Shown here one piece after another: positions 7,912 through 15,632 of a DNA stretch of 64,000 nt. The notes under the pieces are model-generated. The model was not told the origin of the DNA. It made no database searches and worked only from the letters and a program-made list of their open reading frames with translations. Position 1 is the stretch's first letter. The number at the start of each line of letters is the position of its first letter. Position numbers and translations under genes: made by a program. This stretch comes from Poindextera sp041691315 (lineage in GTDB: Bacteria > Pseudomonadota > Alphaproteobacteria > Caulobacterales > Caulobacteraceae), in NCBI GenBank assembly GCA_041691315.1, contig JBEPUW010000002.1, positions 124,001-188,000 on the forward strand, read 5' to 3'.

Positions 7912-7943
7912 TGGTACGGATTGTATAACATCGCCATCGCGAT
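7912..7943 (-). repeat. Right end of IS1595-family element: terminal inverted repeat plus target duplication
   Basis: 7912-7935 is the inverted partner of 4588-4611 (one mismatch, at the seventh base from the tip). 7936-7943 is the second copy of the 8-bp duplication ATCGCGAT. Confidence 0.92.
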
Positions 7944-8009
7944 AGGGCGACCGGGGATCATCACGCTATCGAGCCGCGCAATCTTTTCGGCGATTTTGGT
8001 CTCGTCCAT
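7944..8009 (-). pseudogene. 5' part of the interrupted small phage ORF
   Basis: Encodes MDETKIAEKIARLDSVMIPGRP and is then cut by the element within the codons of the target duplication. The continuation is at 4587-4423. The full protein would be 76 residues; no family recognised. On the disrupted chromosome the frame continues a short way into the element and ends out of context. Confidence 0.78.
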
Positions 8010-8129
8010 ACCGCCGATGATACCGGCGGCTTGAACGCAGTGCCATGCTTGTCAAACAGCCGATATTGGCAAACTGAGAGACTACGCAAGGTGAGCTGGT
8101 TGGGGGGCCGCGGGGCGCGGGTGGCGGCT

Positions 8130-8339
8130 CTAGATATCGTGTATCTCGGGCCGAACTGATACTTCCCCTTTAGGCGCTCCATCGACGTAGATGCGAAAAC
8201 CGTCCGCCTCTTCCGGCCGGTTGATAAGGCCATATGCCTTAGCATCCTCATGGTTGGCGAACTCCGCTTTGTGGCGCCCAACCGCTTTGCCAGCTGGATG
8301 GGCCTTGGTGCGGCGAAAGAACTCGATCTCGAATGTCAT
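8130..8339 (-). CDS. 69-residue hypothetical phage protein
   Basis: MTFEIEFFRRTKAHPAGKAVGRHKAEF...AKAYGLINRPEEADGFRIYVDG. The frame is open upstream to 8498 but that extension is Arg/Pro-rich shadow sequence, so the ATG at 8339 is preferred. The layout (a charged strand, an AxxYG helix, then GFRIYVDG) looks like a small alpha/beta fold. It precedes the IS-interrupted ORF on the same strand. Function unknown. Confidence 0.5.
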   Translation of the reverse strand: MTFEIEFFRRTKAHPAGKAVGRHKAEFANHEDAKAYGLINRPEEADGFRIYVDGAPKGEVSVRPEIHDI

Positions 8340-8401
8340 GCCGAAATGATAGGGCGGGCGCCGCCTCGACGCCATGCTTGTCAACGGCGTCGGTTCAACG
8401 G

Positions 8402-9079
8402 TCAATGCCGCACCGAATCCGCTGGCACTACCGCCTCGAACTCCAGCTCGGTCAAGCCGACTGGTCTCGGTTGGTTGTTCGCTGAGGCCGCAGACCATCC
8501 TGCCAGCATCAGCCCACGGGCGTCGATGCGGTGCGTGGTGATGACACCGGGATCGCCAGCGCCGGCGCCGTAGTGGGCGATCGCCACCCCTTCACCTGCG
8601 GACGTGGTCACCTCGACGGAGAGAACGCCGCGCGGCCCGACGTCGCCGCGCTCGATGATGCTGATCATGCCCCAGCGGGGCGCGTTGGGCGTCAGGTGAG
8701 CCATAGTCGCGCCGGCTATCACAGGAGCCGACACCGCAGCGCCCAGGGTCATCGGCAGCCATGGGCTCAGCAACAGATGCTCAGCGGCATCCTCGGCGGT
8801 CAGCGCGCCTTGGGGCTCCGCGCCGACGTGGAGTTCGACCCAGCTCAGCGGGAGGCTGGCGATTACCACCGATGATCCTGAAGCCAGGGCCTCGATGAGG
8901 GTTTCACCAATCAAGTTGTGCGGGATCTGGTGGGCTGGGCTTTTCCCGGTGGTCTTCGATTTGATCGCAGCATCGGCCCGGCTGCGAACGGCTTTCAAGG
9001 CATCGGGCAGGCGGCGTGCGACCTCGGCGGAGAGCTGTTGGCCGATCGCGTGCTGAAGGGCGCTCACGGAAAAGATCAT
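8402..9079 (-). CDS. 225-residue hypothetical phage protein
   Basis: No recognised domain. The N-terminal 40 residues are helical (ALQHAIGQQLSAEVARRLP). The middle carries HQIPHNLIGETLIEALASG and a small hydrophobic region (LPMTLGAAVSAPVIAGATM). The C-terminal half is beta-rich. The start ATG overlaps the stop of the 314-residue gene as ATGA, placing it in the replication-module transcript. Confidence 0.6.
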   Translation of the reverse strand: MIFSVSALQHAIGQQLSAEVARRLPDALKAVRSRADAAIKSKTTGKSPAHQIPHNLIGETLIEALASGSSVVIASLPLSWVELHVGAEPQGALTAEDAAEHLLLSPWLPMTLGAAVSAPVIAGATMAHLTPNAPRWGMISIIERGDVGPRGVLSVEVTTSAGEGVAIAHYGAGAGDPGVITTHRIDARGLMLAGWSAASANNQPRPVGLTELEFEAVVPADSVRH

Positions 9080-10020
9080 CGGCCGGGCCTTTCGCTCAAC
9101 CGTCCTTCAGCAGGGCCATCGTCTCGGCGGTCAGCTTCCGCACCATGCGTCGAGCCTCGGTCATCTCGATCGTGTGCAGCCCCGTCCGGAAGCGGCCGTT
9201 CGATGAGCCCGTCTGGCCTCCCGCTCCCTTCCCGCATCCGTGCAACCGGCATCGCGGACGACCCTTCACCGCGGGCGATTGGCACGGGCTCCCCGATCGG
9301 GTTTTCGCTCCACACCGGGGTGCCTGGTTCATATGCCAGACCGAGGATCTCCGCAGGATCATGGGGCCGACTGGCGTTTTCGAGGCCGCCCCCGGTATTG
9401 ACGGTTCCGACAACGGCGTTGGCTCCCTTGTGGACGTGCACATGGGTATGGATCACCTCGATCTTTTGCTTTCCGGCGTTGCGCAGCTTGGCGATTGCGT
9501 CGGTCTGCTGGACGAACAATTTCGCGAGCTTCACCGCCAGTATGCCGTGGGCATCCTGCTGCTGCAGCAGCACGGACTTCGCGAGCCGCTGATGCTGCTC
9601 TAGGACGGCAGCGTGGGTCAGCCAGGCCTGCGCCACGAGCATGCATTCGAGCTCGGACTCAGGGCCATGGCTGGCGATGAACGACAACGCGTCGTTCAGC
9701 GCGCCGACGGCATCGTCCGGCTTTTCGCTGGGCGCTGCCGCGAGTTGGCCGACCAACGAGTGACAGAATCCGGACGATGCCGACCCCAGGGCGCGGCAGA
9801 GCTCGGCATGGCCCTCATGCTGATCGGTCGTGTCCATCTCGATGGAGGCGACCTTGCCGGCTGTCGACTTCAGCTTGAACCTCGGCGCGGTGCGGGCCTT
9901 GGCCAGCTTCTCCGCCAGCCAGGCGCTTGCGGCACTCGGGCCAACGGGCGAGGTCGCCGCGGGTAGGTTGGTCTTGCCGGTCATCTTGGTCTCCGGCTGA
10001 TCTCGCAACGGGCGCGCCAT
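9076..10020 (-). CDS. 314-residue hypothetical phage protein
   Basis: The start ATG at 10020 overlaps the DUF1376 gene stop as TGATG, so the longer open frame to 10074 is not needed. The middle (about residues 95-190) is a helical region, ESELECMLVAQAWLTHAAVLEQHQRLA..., ending in KIEVIHTHVHVHKGANAVVGTVN. That tail pattern (His-Val repeats then A-x-VG-x-V) recurs in phage proteins encoded next to terminase-associated small proteins. The last 75 codons overlap a gene in another frame and are probably poorly constrained. Function unknown. Confidence 0.6.
   Translation of the reverse strand: MARPLRDQPETKMTGKTNLPAATSPVGPSAASAWLAEKLAKARTAPRFKLKSTAGKVASIEMDTTDQHEGHAELCRALGSASSGFCHSLVGQLAAAPSEKPDDAVGALNDALSFIASHGPESELECMLVAQAWLTHAAVLEQHQRLAKSVLLQQQDAHGILAVKLAKLFVQQTDAIAKLRNAGKQKIEVIHTHVHVHKGANAVVGTVNTGGGLENASRPHDPAEILGLAYEPGTPVWSENPIGEPVPIARGEGSSAMPVARMREGSGRPDGLIERPLPDGAAHDRDDRGSTHGAEADRRDDGPAEGRLSERPGR
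9096..9332 (-). CDS. HGGxTG-type small phage protein nested in another frame
   Basis: 78 residues: MNQAPRCGAKTRSGSPCQSP...CRLHGCGKGAGGQTG...GLHTIEMTEARRMVRKL. The CGAKTRxGxPCxxP...GRPRCRxHG start is the conserved signature of small Cys/His proteins that sit beside terminase genes in prophages. The usual HGG is HGC here. It lies wholly inside the 3' part of the 314-residue gene in a different frame. The strong family signature argues that this frame is real. Confidence 0.65.
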   Translation of the reverse strand: MNQAPRCGAKTRSGSPCQSPAVKGRPRCRLHGCGKGAGGQTGSSNGRFRTGLHTIEMTEARRMVRKLTAETMALLKDG

Positions 10021-10943
10021 CAGCCGACAGCCCGAAGGTTCGGCGCCGGCTGCGGGCCCCACCCCTGTTTCCATTCTCCGGTGGCCTGCAGGTGGGCAAG
10101 ACGTAGGGCGATCGTGTCCTCATCGACCGCCAGCGTTTGCGCCTGGGCGTCACCGTCGATCGCCAGCCAATCTTCGTATCGGGCGTCACGCAGCCAGCGA
10201 TCCATCGCCGCAGCGCCGCCGTCCATGCGCGGTTCACGGCCTTCGCGGGCAAAGCGCGCCGCGGCGTCGGCGAGGCGATCGCGAACCGGGCCTGGCAGGC
10301 GATGCCAGATGCTGAGCGACTTCGGCTTGCTGGATCTGCCCTTGACGTGTGGGTAGGCTCGCCAAGCCGCTTCGAACTCTTCTGGATAGGCCGATCGTTT
10401 CGCCGGCCGATCGTCGCCCGCTGGCGACAAAGAGATAGTCTCTTCCTTACCCTTACACTTACCCTTTACTGGCATTGCCACGGCACTGTCTTCGTTATGC
10501 CGTGGCATACGATCTGGCGTGCCGTGGCTGTGCGGTGGCAATGCCGGACTGTCCGATGTCGGGTCAGATCGGCGCGCCCATCGTTTCGAGGCTCGCTCCC
10601 GCTGGCGGAGCCGCCCGGCCCAAGCCTCCATCGCCTTCTCCGCCACCACGGGGTGATAAAGCCTTTCGTCAGTGCATCGGACCCAGCCCCTGAGGGCCTG
10701 GTCTGACAATCCTCGCCATTCAGCGAGCGAGTAGCCTGCCAGCCGGGCAAGGATGCGTTCGTCGTCGGGTAGGGATGCCGCCGGCACCTGGTTCCAGGCG
10801 GCGCACCACAACAGCACCGCGGCTTTGAACTCCTCCCCGGTCGACAGCGCGGCCAGGTCGGACTCGCGCAGCCGGACCACGTCTAACGGCATGTAGGGGA
10901 GGCCCCGGCAGTCGCATTCAGGGCTGGTCATTGGCGCCGTCAT
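10020..10943 (-). CDS. DUF1376-domain phage replication protein
   Basis: 307 residues. Residues about 15-120 (LPYMPLDVVRLRESDLAALSTGEEFKAAVLLWCAAWNQVP... to KAMEAWAGR) match the DUF1376/YdaU pattern, a winged-helix-like domain of phage replication initiators. A low-complexity linker and a C-terminal helicase-loader-like region (YPEEFEAAWRAYPHVKGRSSKPKSLSIWHRL) follow. It probably acts with the adjacent DnaB helicase at the phage origin. ATGA overlap with dnaB. Confidence 0.8.
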   Translation of the reverse strand: MTAPMTSPECDCRGLPYMPLDVVRLRESDLAALSTGEEFKAAVLLWCAAWNQVPAASLPDDERILARLAGYSLAEWRGLSDQALRGWVRCTDERLYHPVVAEKAMEAWAGRLRQRERASKRWARRSDPTSDSPALPPHSHGTPDRMPRHNEDSAVAMPVKGKCKGKEETISLSPAGDDRPAKRSAYPEEFEAAWRAYPHVKGRSSKPKSLSIWHRLPGPVRDRLADAAARFAREGREPRMDGGAAAMDRWLRDARYEDWLAIDGDAQAQTLAVDEDTIALRLAHLQATGEWKQGWGPQPAPNLRAVG

Positions 10944-12373
10944 CGCAATACTCCGGCGTCTGGCAGGTCGCGGATCACGTTGCTCGCGACGTCAACGAAA
11001 GCTTTCAGATTGCAGATCGGGCCTGACCTGTTTTTCGCGATCAGCAGGTCAAGTTCGTGCTTCACCTCCTGGGCGCGGTCCCAGTCGCCATCCGCCGCCG
11101 ACCGTTCGAGATAGTAGCTGTCGCGGTACAGCAGGCAGACCAGATCGGCGATCTGCTCGATTGCGCCGGACCAGTTGAGGTCGGCCAGGGTGGGCCGTTT
11201 GTCGGTCCGGTTCTCGGTCTGGCGGTTGACCTGGACCAGGGCGATGATGGGCACGCCGATCTGCTTGGCCACGTCCTTCAGCTCATTGACGGTGTCGGCT
11301 GTGTCAGCGGCCTTGGAGTCTGTGCGGCGAACCGGCCGCACGAGACCGATATGGTCGATCAGGACTGCACCGCGACTAACCCCAGCTTTTTCCCACGCCC
11401 GCATCTGGCGCAGCGCGCGGGAGCGAATGTCATCGATGGTGAGACCACCGGCGTCCGTGACGACGAACGGGAGTTCGGCCAGCCGGCGCGCGGCGCTACG
11501 AGCCTTGTCCCAGACGTCGGGGCGACCTCTGCCTTTCAGCAGCTCCCCATAGGAAATGTTGCCGCCGTAGGCCGCGTCATATCGGGCCTCTGGATCATAG
11601 GCCAGATCGGCGATCAGCCGCGCCTGGACTTCCTGGCGGGGCATTTCCAGCGAAAACATCATCACGCCGCGGCCGTTCTCGGCGATCCCGCGCCCGAGAC
11701 ACAGGCCGGCAACGGACTTGCCGATCGACGTGCGGCCTCCGATGAACCAAACGTCGGCCTGGCGTATGCCGCCGGTCACACGCTCGATGGTTTGAAGGCC
11801 AACAGGGGCGCCCGCGAACTCACCGCGGCGTGCGGCTTCGATCGTTTCGAGGGCGTCTAAGCCGATCGGCGTGGCTTTCGCCGTGTCGCCGGACCGGGCG
11901 AGTTCAGTAAGCGACCCTTCCACGCGAGCGAGCTGGTCGAGCGCCGCCAACGGTTCCCGGCGCGCGGCGAACGCGGTCTCTTCGGCTAATCGGATCAGAT
12001 CGCGCCGCAGCGACGTGTCCAAGATCACGGACGCATACGTCGGCGCGGTAATGGCTGGCGGCGCGCGGTCGACCAAGTCGGCCAGGTAGCGCAGTCCGCC
12101 CAGCTCGAGCATCGCCGGATCCAGCTTGAAGCGCTCCCACAGCGCAATTGCCTCTGGCCTGAGGCCGGTGGCAGCTATCGTTCGGATCGCCTCGAACAGT
12201 CGAGCGTGAAACGGCTCGTGGAAGTGCAAGGCCTGCAGCCCGCCCAGCTCGTCCAGGGCGTTGGCGTCGAACAGGATCGCGCCCAGTAACGCCTGCTCGG
12301 CTTCAAGGTTGTGCGGGGCCAGGTCCGGCGTCTCGTCAGGACGCAGGTCCAATGCGGCGACAAGGCGGCTCAT
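10940..12373 (-). CDS. dnaB: Replicative DNA helicase, DnaB family (phage copy)
   Basis: 477 residues. The N-terminal domain (APHNLEAEQALLGAIL...) is the DnaB primase-interacting region. The RecA-like motor has Walker A GGRTSIGKS (212-220), ALIDHIGLVRP as Walker B region (VLIDHIGLV), and the QVNRQTENR arginine/Gln segment. It unwinds DNA at the phage fork. Located between a winged-helix gene and a DUF1376 gene with ATGA overlaps on both sides, so it is the phage replication helicase rather than the chromosomal one. Confidence 0.92.
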   Translation of the reverse strand: MSRLVAALDLRPDETPDLAPHNLEAEQALLGAILFDANALDELGGLQALHFHEPFHARLFEAIRTIAATGLRPEAIALWERFKLDPAMLELGGLRYLADLVDRAPPAITAPTYASVILDTSLRRDLIRLAEETAFAARREPLAALDQLARVEGSLTELARSGDTAKATPIGLDALETIEAARRGEFAGAPVGLQTIERVTGGIRQADVWFIGGRTSIGKSVAGLCLGRGIAENGRGVMMFSLEMPRQEVQARLIADLAYDPEARYDAAYGGNISYGELLKGRGRPDVWDKARSAARRLAELPFVVTDAGGLTIDDIRSRALRQMRAWEKAGVSRGAVLIDHIGLVRPVRRTDSKAADTADTVNELKDVAKQIGVPIIALVQVNRQTENRTDKRPTLADLNWSGAIEQIADLVCLLYRDSYYLERSAADGDWDRAQEVKHELDLLIAKNRSGPICNLKAFVDVASNVIRDLPDAGVLR

Positions 12374-12720
12374 TGGTCGGCGCCAGAGTGCTCGGCCTCG
12401 ACCGCCTTTCGAGCGGCATGGAGCGCGCGTTCAAGGGGCGTCGTCGCCCGCCAGACGACGACCTTACCGCCCAACGCACCCTGGCCGCGCCGACCGCTGT
12501 CATCGATCAGGCCCTGGCCGCGCAGTTCGGAGCACCGAGCCCGGCAGATCATCCAATGCGCTCCGATCTCGGCAGCGATCTGCTCGGCGGTAGAGGGGCC
12601 GCGCTCGATGATCTCCAGTGCGCGCTGGCGGATTGGCTTGGCTCGGGGAGCAAAAGCCCGCGCTGCATCGCGTCCTGTCTCGGCCGGTCCTTTGTGGCCT
12701 GGTTCGTATGGGTAGCTCAT
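12370..12720 (-). CDS. Winged-helix DNA-binding protein, phage
   Basis: 116 residues from the ATG at 12720; the frame extends further but the extension is Arg/Ser shadow sequence and this ATG overlaps the upstream gene as ATGA. Residues about 27-85 (PIRQRALEIIERGPSTAEQIAAEIGAHWMICRARCSELRGQGLI) form a winged helix of the type that recognises DNA by its second helix. The stop overlaps the DnaB start. Likely a replication or regulatory protein of the element. Confidence 0.68.
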   Translation of the reverse strand: MSYPYEPGHKGPAETGRDAARAFAPRAKPIRQRALEIIERGPSTAEQIAAEIGAHWMICRARCSELRGQGLIDDSGRRGQGALGGKVVVWRATTPLERALHAARKAVEAEHSGADQ

Positions 12721-12965
12721 GGCCGAACACCGAGCGCTGGTTCGGCGAGACGCCGAGCGCGAGCAGCACAAACGCCGGCCCGGTGAAGCAGCCAAAGGCG
12801 CTCGTCGCCGGTATAGCGATCGGCCATCCGAGCATTCAGCGCAGCGGCGGAGGCGTACTGGGCGGCTTGATCGACGGTCGAGCTAGGCGTATGTCCGGTC
12901 GGCTCGTGGCGAGCAGATCTAAGCGGGGCGGCCTGCCAGGGCCGCCCTTCGTTTGTCTGGGTCAT
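12717..12965 (-). CDS. 82-residue hypothetical phage protein
   Basis: MTQTNEGRPWQAAPLRSARHEP...AAQYASAAALNARMADRYTGDERLWLLHRAGVCAARARR. The C-terminal half is a predicted amphipathic helix pair. Start upstream and stop downstream fit the overlapping chain of the replication operon (ATGA with the winged-helix gene). No family recognised. Confidence 0.5.
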   Translation of the reverse strand: MTQTNEGRPWQAAPLRSARHEPTGHTPSSTVDQAAQYASAAALNARMADRYTGDERLWLLHRAGVCAARARRLAEPALGVRP

Positions 12966-12968
12966 GGT

Positions 12969-13220
12969 TCACGCGGCCTCGCCGGCCAGAAATGCCGTTA
13001 GGTCCGTTCGCAGGACCAGCCGGCGGCCGGCCCGCTTGACGGTTCTCAGCTCCCCGGAAGAGATTAATTCGTACAGTTTTGACCTGGAAAACCCGGCGAG
13101 CGCGCAGGCTTCCGGCACGGGGTAGGCGAGCTTTTCAGAGGCCGGAATGTTGGGCTTTTCGCGTCGGTGGATGTCGGGCGATAAAGCACGCGGGGACACT
13201 GTCTGGAGAAGGTCGGCCAT
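12969..13220 (-). CDS. Excisionase-like helix-turn-helix protein
   Basis: 83 residues from the ATG at 13220, which has GAGGTG 6 nt upstream; the upstream in-frame ATG at 13286 lacks such a site. Residues about 33-80 (YPVPEACALAGFSRSKLYELISSGELRTVKRAGRRLVLRTDLTAFL) are the HTH_17/excisionase DNA-binding fold. Its place near the integrase fits a recombination directionality factor or regulator. Confidence 0.8.
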   Translation of the reverse strand: MADLLQTVSPRALSPDIHRREKPNIPASEKLAYPVPEACALAGFSRSKLYELISSGELRTVKRAGRRLVLRTDLTAFLAGEAA

Positions 13221-13297
13221 CCGGAACACCTCGTTGCAATGTGGACTGCGTCGGAGGTTGCTGGACGTTCTCTGCCTCGCAAACATTGGGCGTAGTG

Positions 13298-13978
13298 TTA
13301 TTTTTCGTCGGCCTCGCCCAATGCATGCCGGCGGCGTCGGCGTCGCGGTGGGTTGTCGAGAGTGTCGTTACGGTGGCGCTCGATCCCGGTAGCGATCGTA
13401 TCGATGCTGAATGTTTTCGCCCCGAGAGCTTTCAGGGCGGCCCGAACGAATCTGAGAATATCGCCCGAAGGCGTTCCGCCCCCATTCGGGCGAGAGATGC
13501 TGTGCGATGAAAGGCCTAAATGCCGCTCCCCAACGCGCCGCAGCCCGATCGAATAGAACCACTCCGACGGCGGCACATCCGATGTCCATACGGGCCCCCC
13601 GGAACCACCCGCCGCTCGTTCAGCCGCCTGCTGAAGCAATAACAGCCCGTGTTTCAAATCGTCCAGCCCCGGCGTCGAACCTCCAGTTTCCTGCCAACCT
13701 GGATCACCAGGCTCGAGGAAATGCGGCGAGATCATTTGCTCAATGTCCTGACGATCAAGAAGGGCGCTCAGTCGGCCTGTGGTGAGGGCGATCGTCGAAA
13801 GCGCACCCTGGGCTCGCTGTCCTCTCGATTGTTCGGCTGCGGCCCTGATGTCATATTTGAGCTCGACTTTCTGCAGGGCTCGCCAGAGCCGGATCCGGTC
13901 CCGGCCACTGAGCTGTCGACCGACCGCGGCCAGTATCGCATCAACGGCGGCCTCATCCTCTGGAGTGAGCGGGTCCAT
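13298..13978 (-). CDS. 226-residue hypothetical protein next to integrase
   Basis: No recognised domain. N-terminal MDPLTPEDEAAVDAILAAVGRQLSGRDRIRLWRALQ is helical. The middle includes LDDLKHGLLLLQQAAERAAGG and a WFYSIGLRRVGERHLGLSSHSISRPNGGG segment. The tail is Arg-rich. It starts 3 bp after the integrase stop on the same strand, so the two are probably co-transcribed. Confidence 0.6.
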   Translation of the reverse strand: MDPLTPEDEAAVDAILAAVGRQLSGRDRIRLWRALQKVELKYDIRAAAEQSRGQRAQGALSTIALTTGRLSALLDRQDIEQMISPHFLEPGDPGWQETGGSTPGLDDLKHGLLLLQQAAERAAGGSGGPVWTSDVPPSEWFYSIGLRRVGERHLGLSSHSISRPNGGGTPSGDILRFVRAALKALGAKTFSIDTIATGIERHRNDTLDNPPRRRRRRHALGEADEK

Positions 13979-13980
13979 CC

Positions 13981-15222
13981 CTAGCGTTTCGCGCGAGCGT
14001 GGAAGTCGACCACGCTGCCCGACCCCGGCCGACCGGCATAAGATGCCCAGGCTTCCATCAGCTTGCGTCGTTTCTCAAGCGCGTCGCCCCGGCGGTAGGC
14101 CCGCTCTGTCTCATCCCCGACGACGTGGGCGAGAGCCGCCTCGGCGATCTCACGCGGAAAGGTGGATGCCTCGCCAGCCCAGTCCCGAAATGAGGACCTA
14201 AACCCGTGCACGGTGACGGCCACCCCCATCCGCTTGAGCAGCGCCGACATCGCATTGACCGACAGTGCGCGCTCGACGCCGCGCTTGCCGATCGGACCTG
14301 GAAAGACAAGCGAGCCGGTTACCGCCTCGCCGACCTTTTCCAGCACCTTCACGGCTGCGTTGCTCAGCGGCACGCGGTGCTCGCGGCCGCTCTTCATTCT
14401 CTTTGCCGGGACAGTCCAAGTCTTGGCGCTCAGGTCGATCTCGGCCCAGGTCGCGCCCAGGACCTCGTTCGATCGGGCCGCGGTCAGGATGACAAACTCC
14501 AGGGCAAGCCCAGCCATGGCCCCTCGCTCGCGTAGCGCAGCCATGAAGCCTGGAATCTCGGCATAGGGCAGGGCGGTATGATGGCCACGGCTGAGCTTCT
14601 GGCGCGCCGGCATGAGGTGCTTGAGGTTGCCCCGCCATCGCGCCGGGTTCTCCCACGGCGGTGCGATGAAGCCCTGGGCGCGCGCGGCATCCAGCACCCT
14701 CTCGATCCGCCCCCGCAGGCGCGACGCCGTTTCCGCCCGCGTGCGGCTGAGCGGCTCGAGGATGTCGAGCACATGCTGGGTGGTGATCTCGTTGACGCGC
14801 CGATCGCGCAGGGCGTCAGCGTGCACCGCCAATGTCATCCTCCAGCCGTCGATGTGTTTCTGGTTTCGCCATTGCCGGGAGAGCGTGGCCACCAGTTCGT
14901 CGGCCATTTTACCGAACGTCGGGATCTCCCTGTTCGCCTTGCGCGCCTCGATGGGATTCAGGCCGTCGTCGAGCTGGTTGCGGACAGCGGCGGCCTTCTC
15001 GCGCGCCTTCGAGAGGCTGACCGCTGTCAGGCCGCCCAGGCCCATCTCCTTCAGCTTGCCCTCCCAGCGGAACAGAAACACCCAGCGCTTGGCGCCGGCG
15101 TCGCCTGTAGCAGCGTCGCCTTTGTCGACCACGAGATAAAGGCCGCCTCCATCGGAGTGCCGGCCTGGCGTGGTGATCGTCGCCACCGTTCGCGGATCCA
15201 GCTTCCTAATCTCGCGGGCCAT
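13981..15222 (-). CDS. Tyrosine integrase, P4/DUF4102 type
   Basis: 413 residues. The N-terminal DUF4102 domain (TTPGRHSDGGGLYLVVDKG, KEMGLGGLTAVSLSKAREKA) is followed by an arm/core-binding domain and a catalytic domain. The tetrad region shows Arg in TAARSNEVLGATW, His-x-x-Arg in VHGFRSSFRDW, His in LAHVVGDETERAY and the Tyr of ERAYRRGD. Full length, so probably active. In P4-type elements the integrase 5' end faces the attachment site, placing att in 15223-15630. Confidence 0.93.
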   Translation of the reverse strand: MAREIRKLDPRTVATITTPGRHSDGGGLYLVVDKGDAATGDAGAKRWVFLFRWEGKLKEMGLGGLTAVSLSKAREKAAAVRNQLDDGLNPIEARKANREIPTFGKMADELVATLSRQWRNQKHIDGWRMTLAVHADALRDRRVNEITTQHVLDILEPLSRTRAETASRLRGRIERVLDAARAQGFIAPPWENPARWRGNLKHLMPARQKLSRGHHTALPYAEIPGFMAALRERGAMAGLALEFVILTAARSNEVLGATWAEIDLSAKTWTVPAKRMKSGREHRVPLSNAAVKVLEKVGEAVTGSLVFPGPIGKRGVERALSVNAMSALLKRMGVAVTVHGFRSSFRDWAGEASTFPREIAEAALAHVVGDETERAYRRGDALEKRRKLMEAWASYAGRPGSGSVVDFHARAKR

Positions 15223-15632
15223 CAGCGTTCACCCCAACACGCACCCCAACGGCGCACGCGGATTGTAGGCGACGGCGCTGGACGCGCAAGGACGGGTTGG
15301 CGGTAAATGCAGGGAAATCAAAGGACTCTGAAAACATCGCCGGACGGGGCTGGACGGCAGTATGGAGGACACCCTCACCGCCACCCTGCGCATAAGCGGC
15401 TTTAAAGATCGCCGATTAGCCAGGCCGGGAAGGCCTATTCTACCCACTCCGGACGGCCACGGGCTGGGACATCATCGGGCCGCTGCCGGCGAATGACTAG
15501 TCGCAGCATGCAGGCGGCTAGATGGCTCCCGGTCACCAATAAAAGTTGGTCCCCGGAACGTTTCTCGTACGAAATGCGCACGAAATCGACCTTGCCGCGC
15601 GGCCCTTTGCGGACCGCTCAGGTCCTTCCAAT
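15223..15632. other. Integrase-proximal intergenic region, likely prophage boundary
   Basis: About 410 bp without a convincing gene. It should contain the integrase promoter and the right attachment site. I looked for a tRNA or a tRNA 3' end, the usual P4-integrase target, and did not find one I could support. A short hairpin AGGCC-GGGAA-GGCCT is near 15422. The open frames here do not resemble any family. Confidence 0.4.

Larger units (their letters stand above)
4588..7935 (+). mobile_element. Complete IS1595-family element with toxin-antitoxin and hypothetical cargo
   Basis: 3,348 bp bounded by 24-bp inverted repeats (one mismatch) and flanked by the 8-bp direct repeat ATCGCGAT; 8-bp duplications are usual for IS1595-family insertions. 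The transposase is first (4670-5599), followed by overlapping genes for a DUF433 antitoxin, a PIN-like toxin, a 55-residue protein and a secreted protein. Then come a 76-residue protein and a convergent DUF3892-like gene. Excision in silico restores an intact target ORF. Passenger genes are known in this family, so the architecture fits a cargo-carrying member. Confidence 0.92.
1..15400. mobile_element. Prophage / phage-derived island (partial, left end outside window)
   Basis: A contiguous block of phage-type genes: tyrosine integrase at its right edge, excisionase-like HTH, DnaB helicase, DUF1376 replication protein, a terminase-associated-type small protein and, at the left, muramidase-bearing virion-type proteins. 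Genes are almost all on the minus strand with ATGA/TGATG overlaps typical of phage operons. The right boundary is placed between the integrase start (15222) and the first chromosomal-looking gene (15633); I could not define an att core. Terminase, portal and capsid genes are absent from the visible part, so completeness cannot be judged. Confidence 0.8.

Noticed and set aside
10137..10706. 189-codon plus-strand ORF opposite the DUF1376 gene
   Set aside because: Antisense shadow; the minus frame has a recognised domain and overlap signals.
15229..15447. Possible tRNA 3' end (CTACCCACTCCGG region) as attB
   Set aside because: No cloverleaf or T-loop GTTCRA sequence could be formed.
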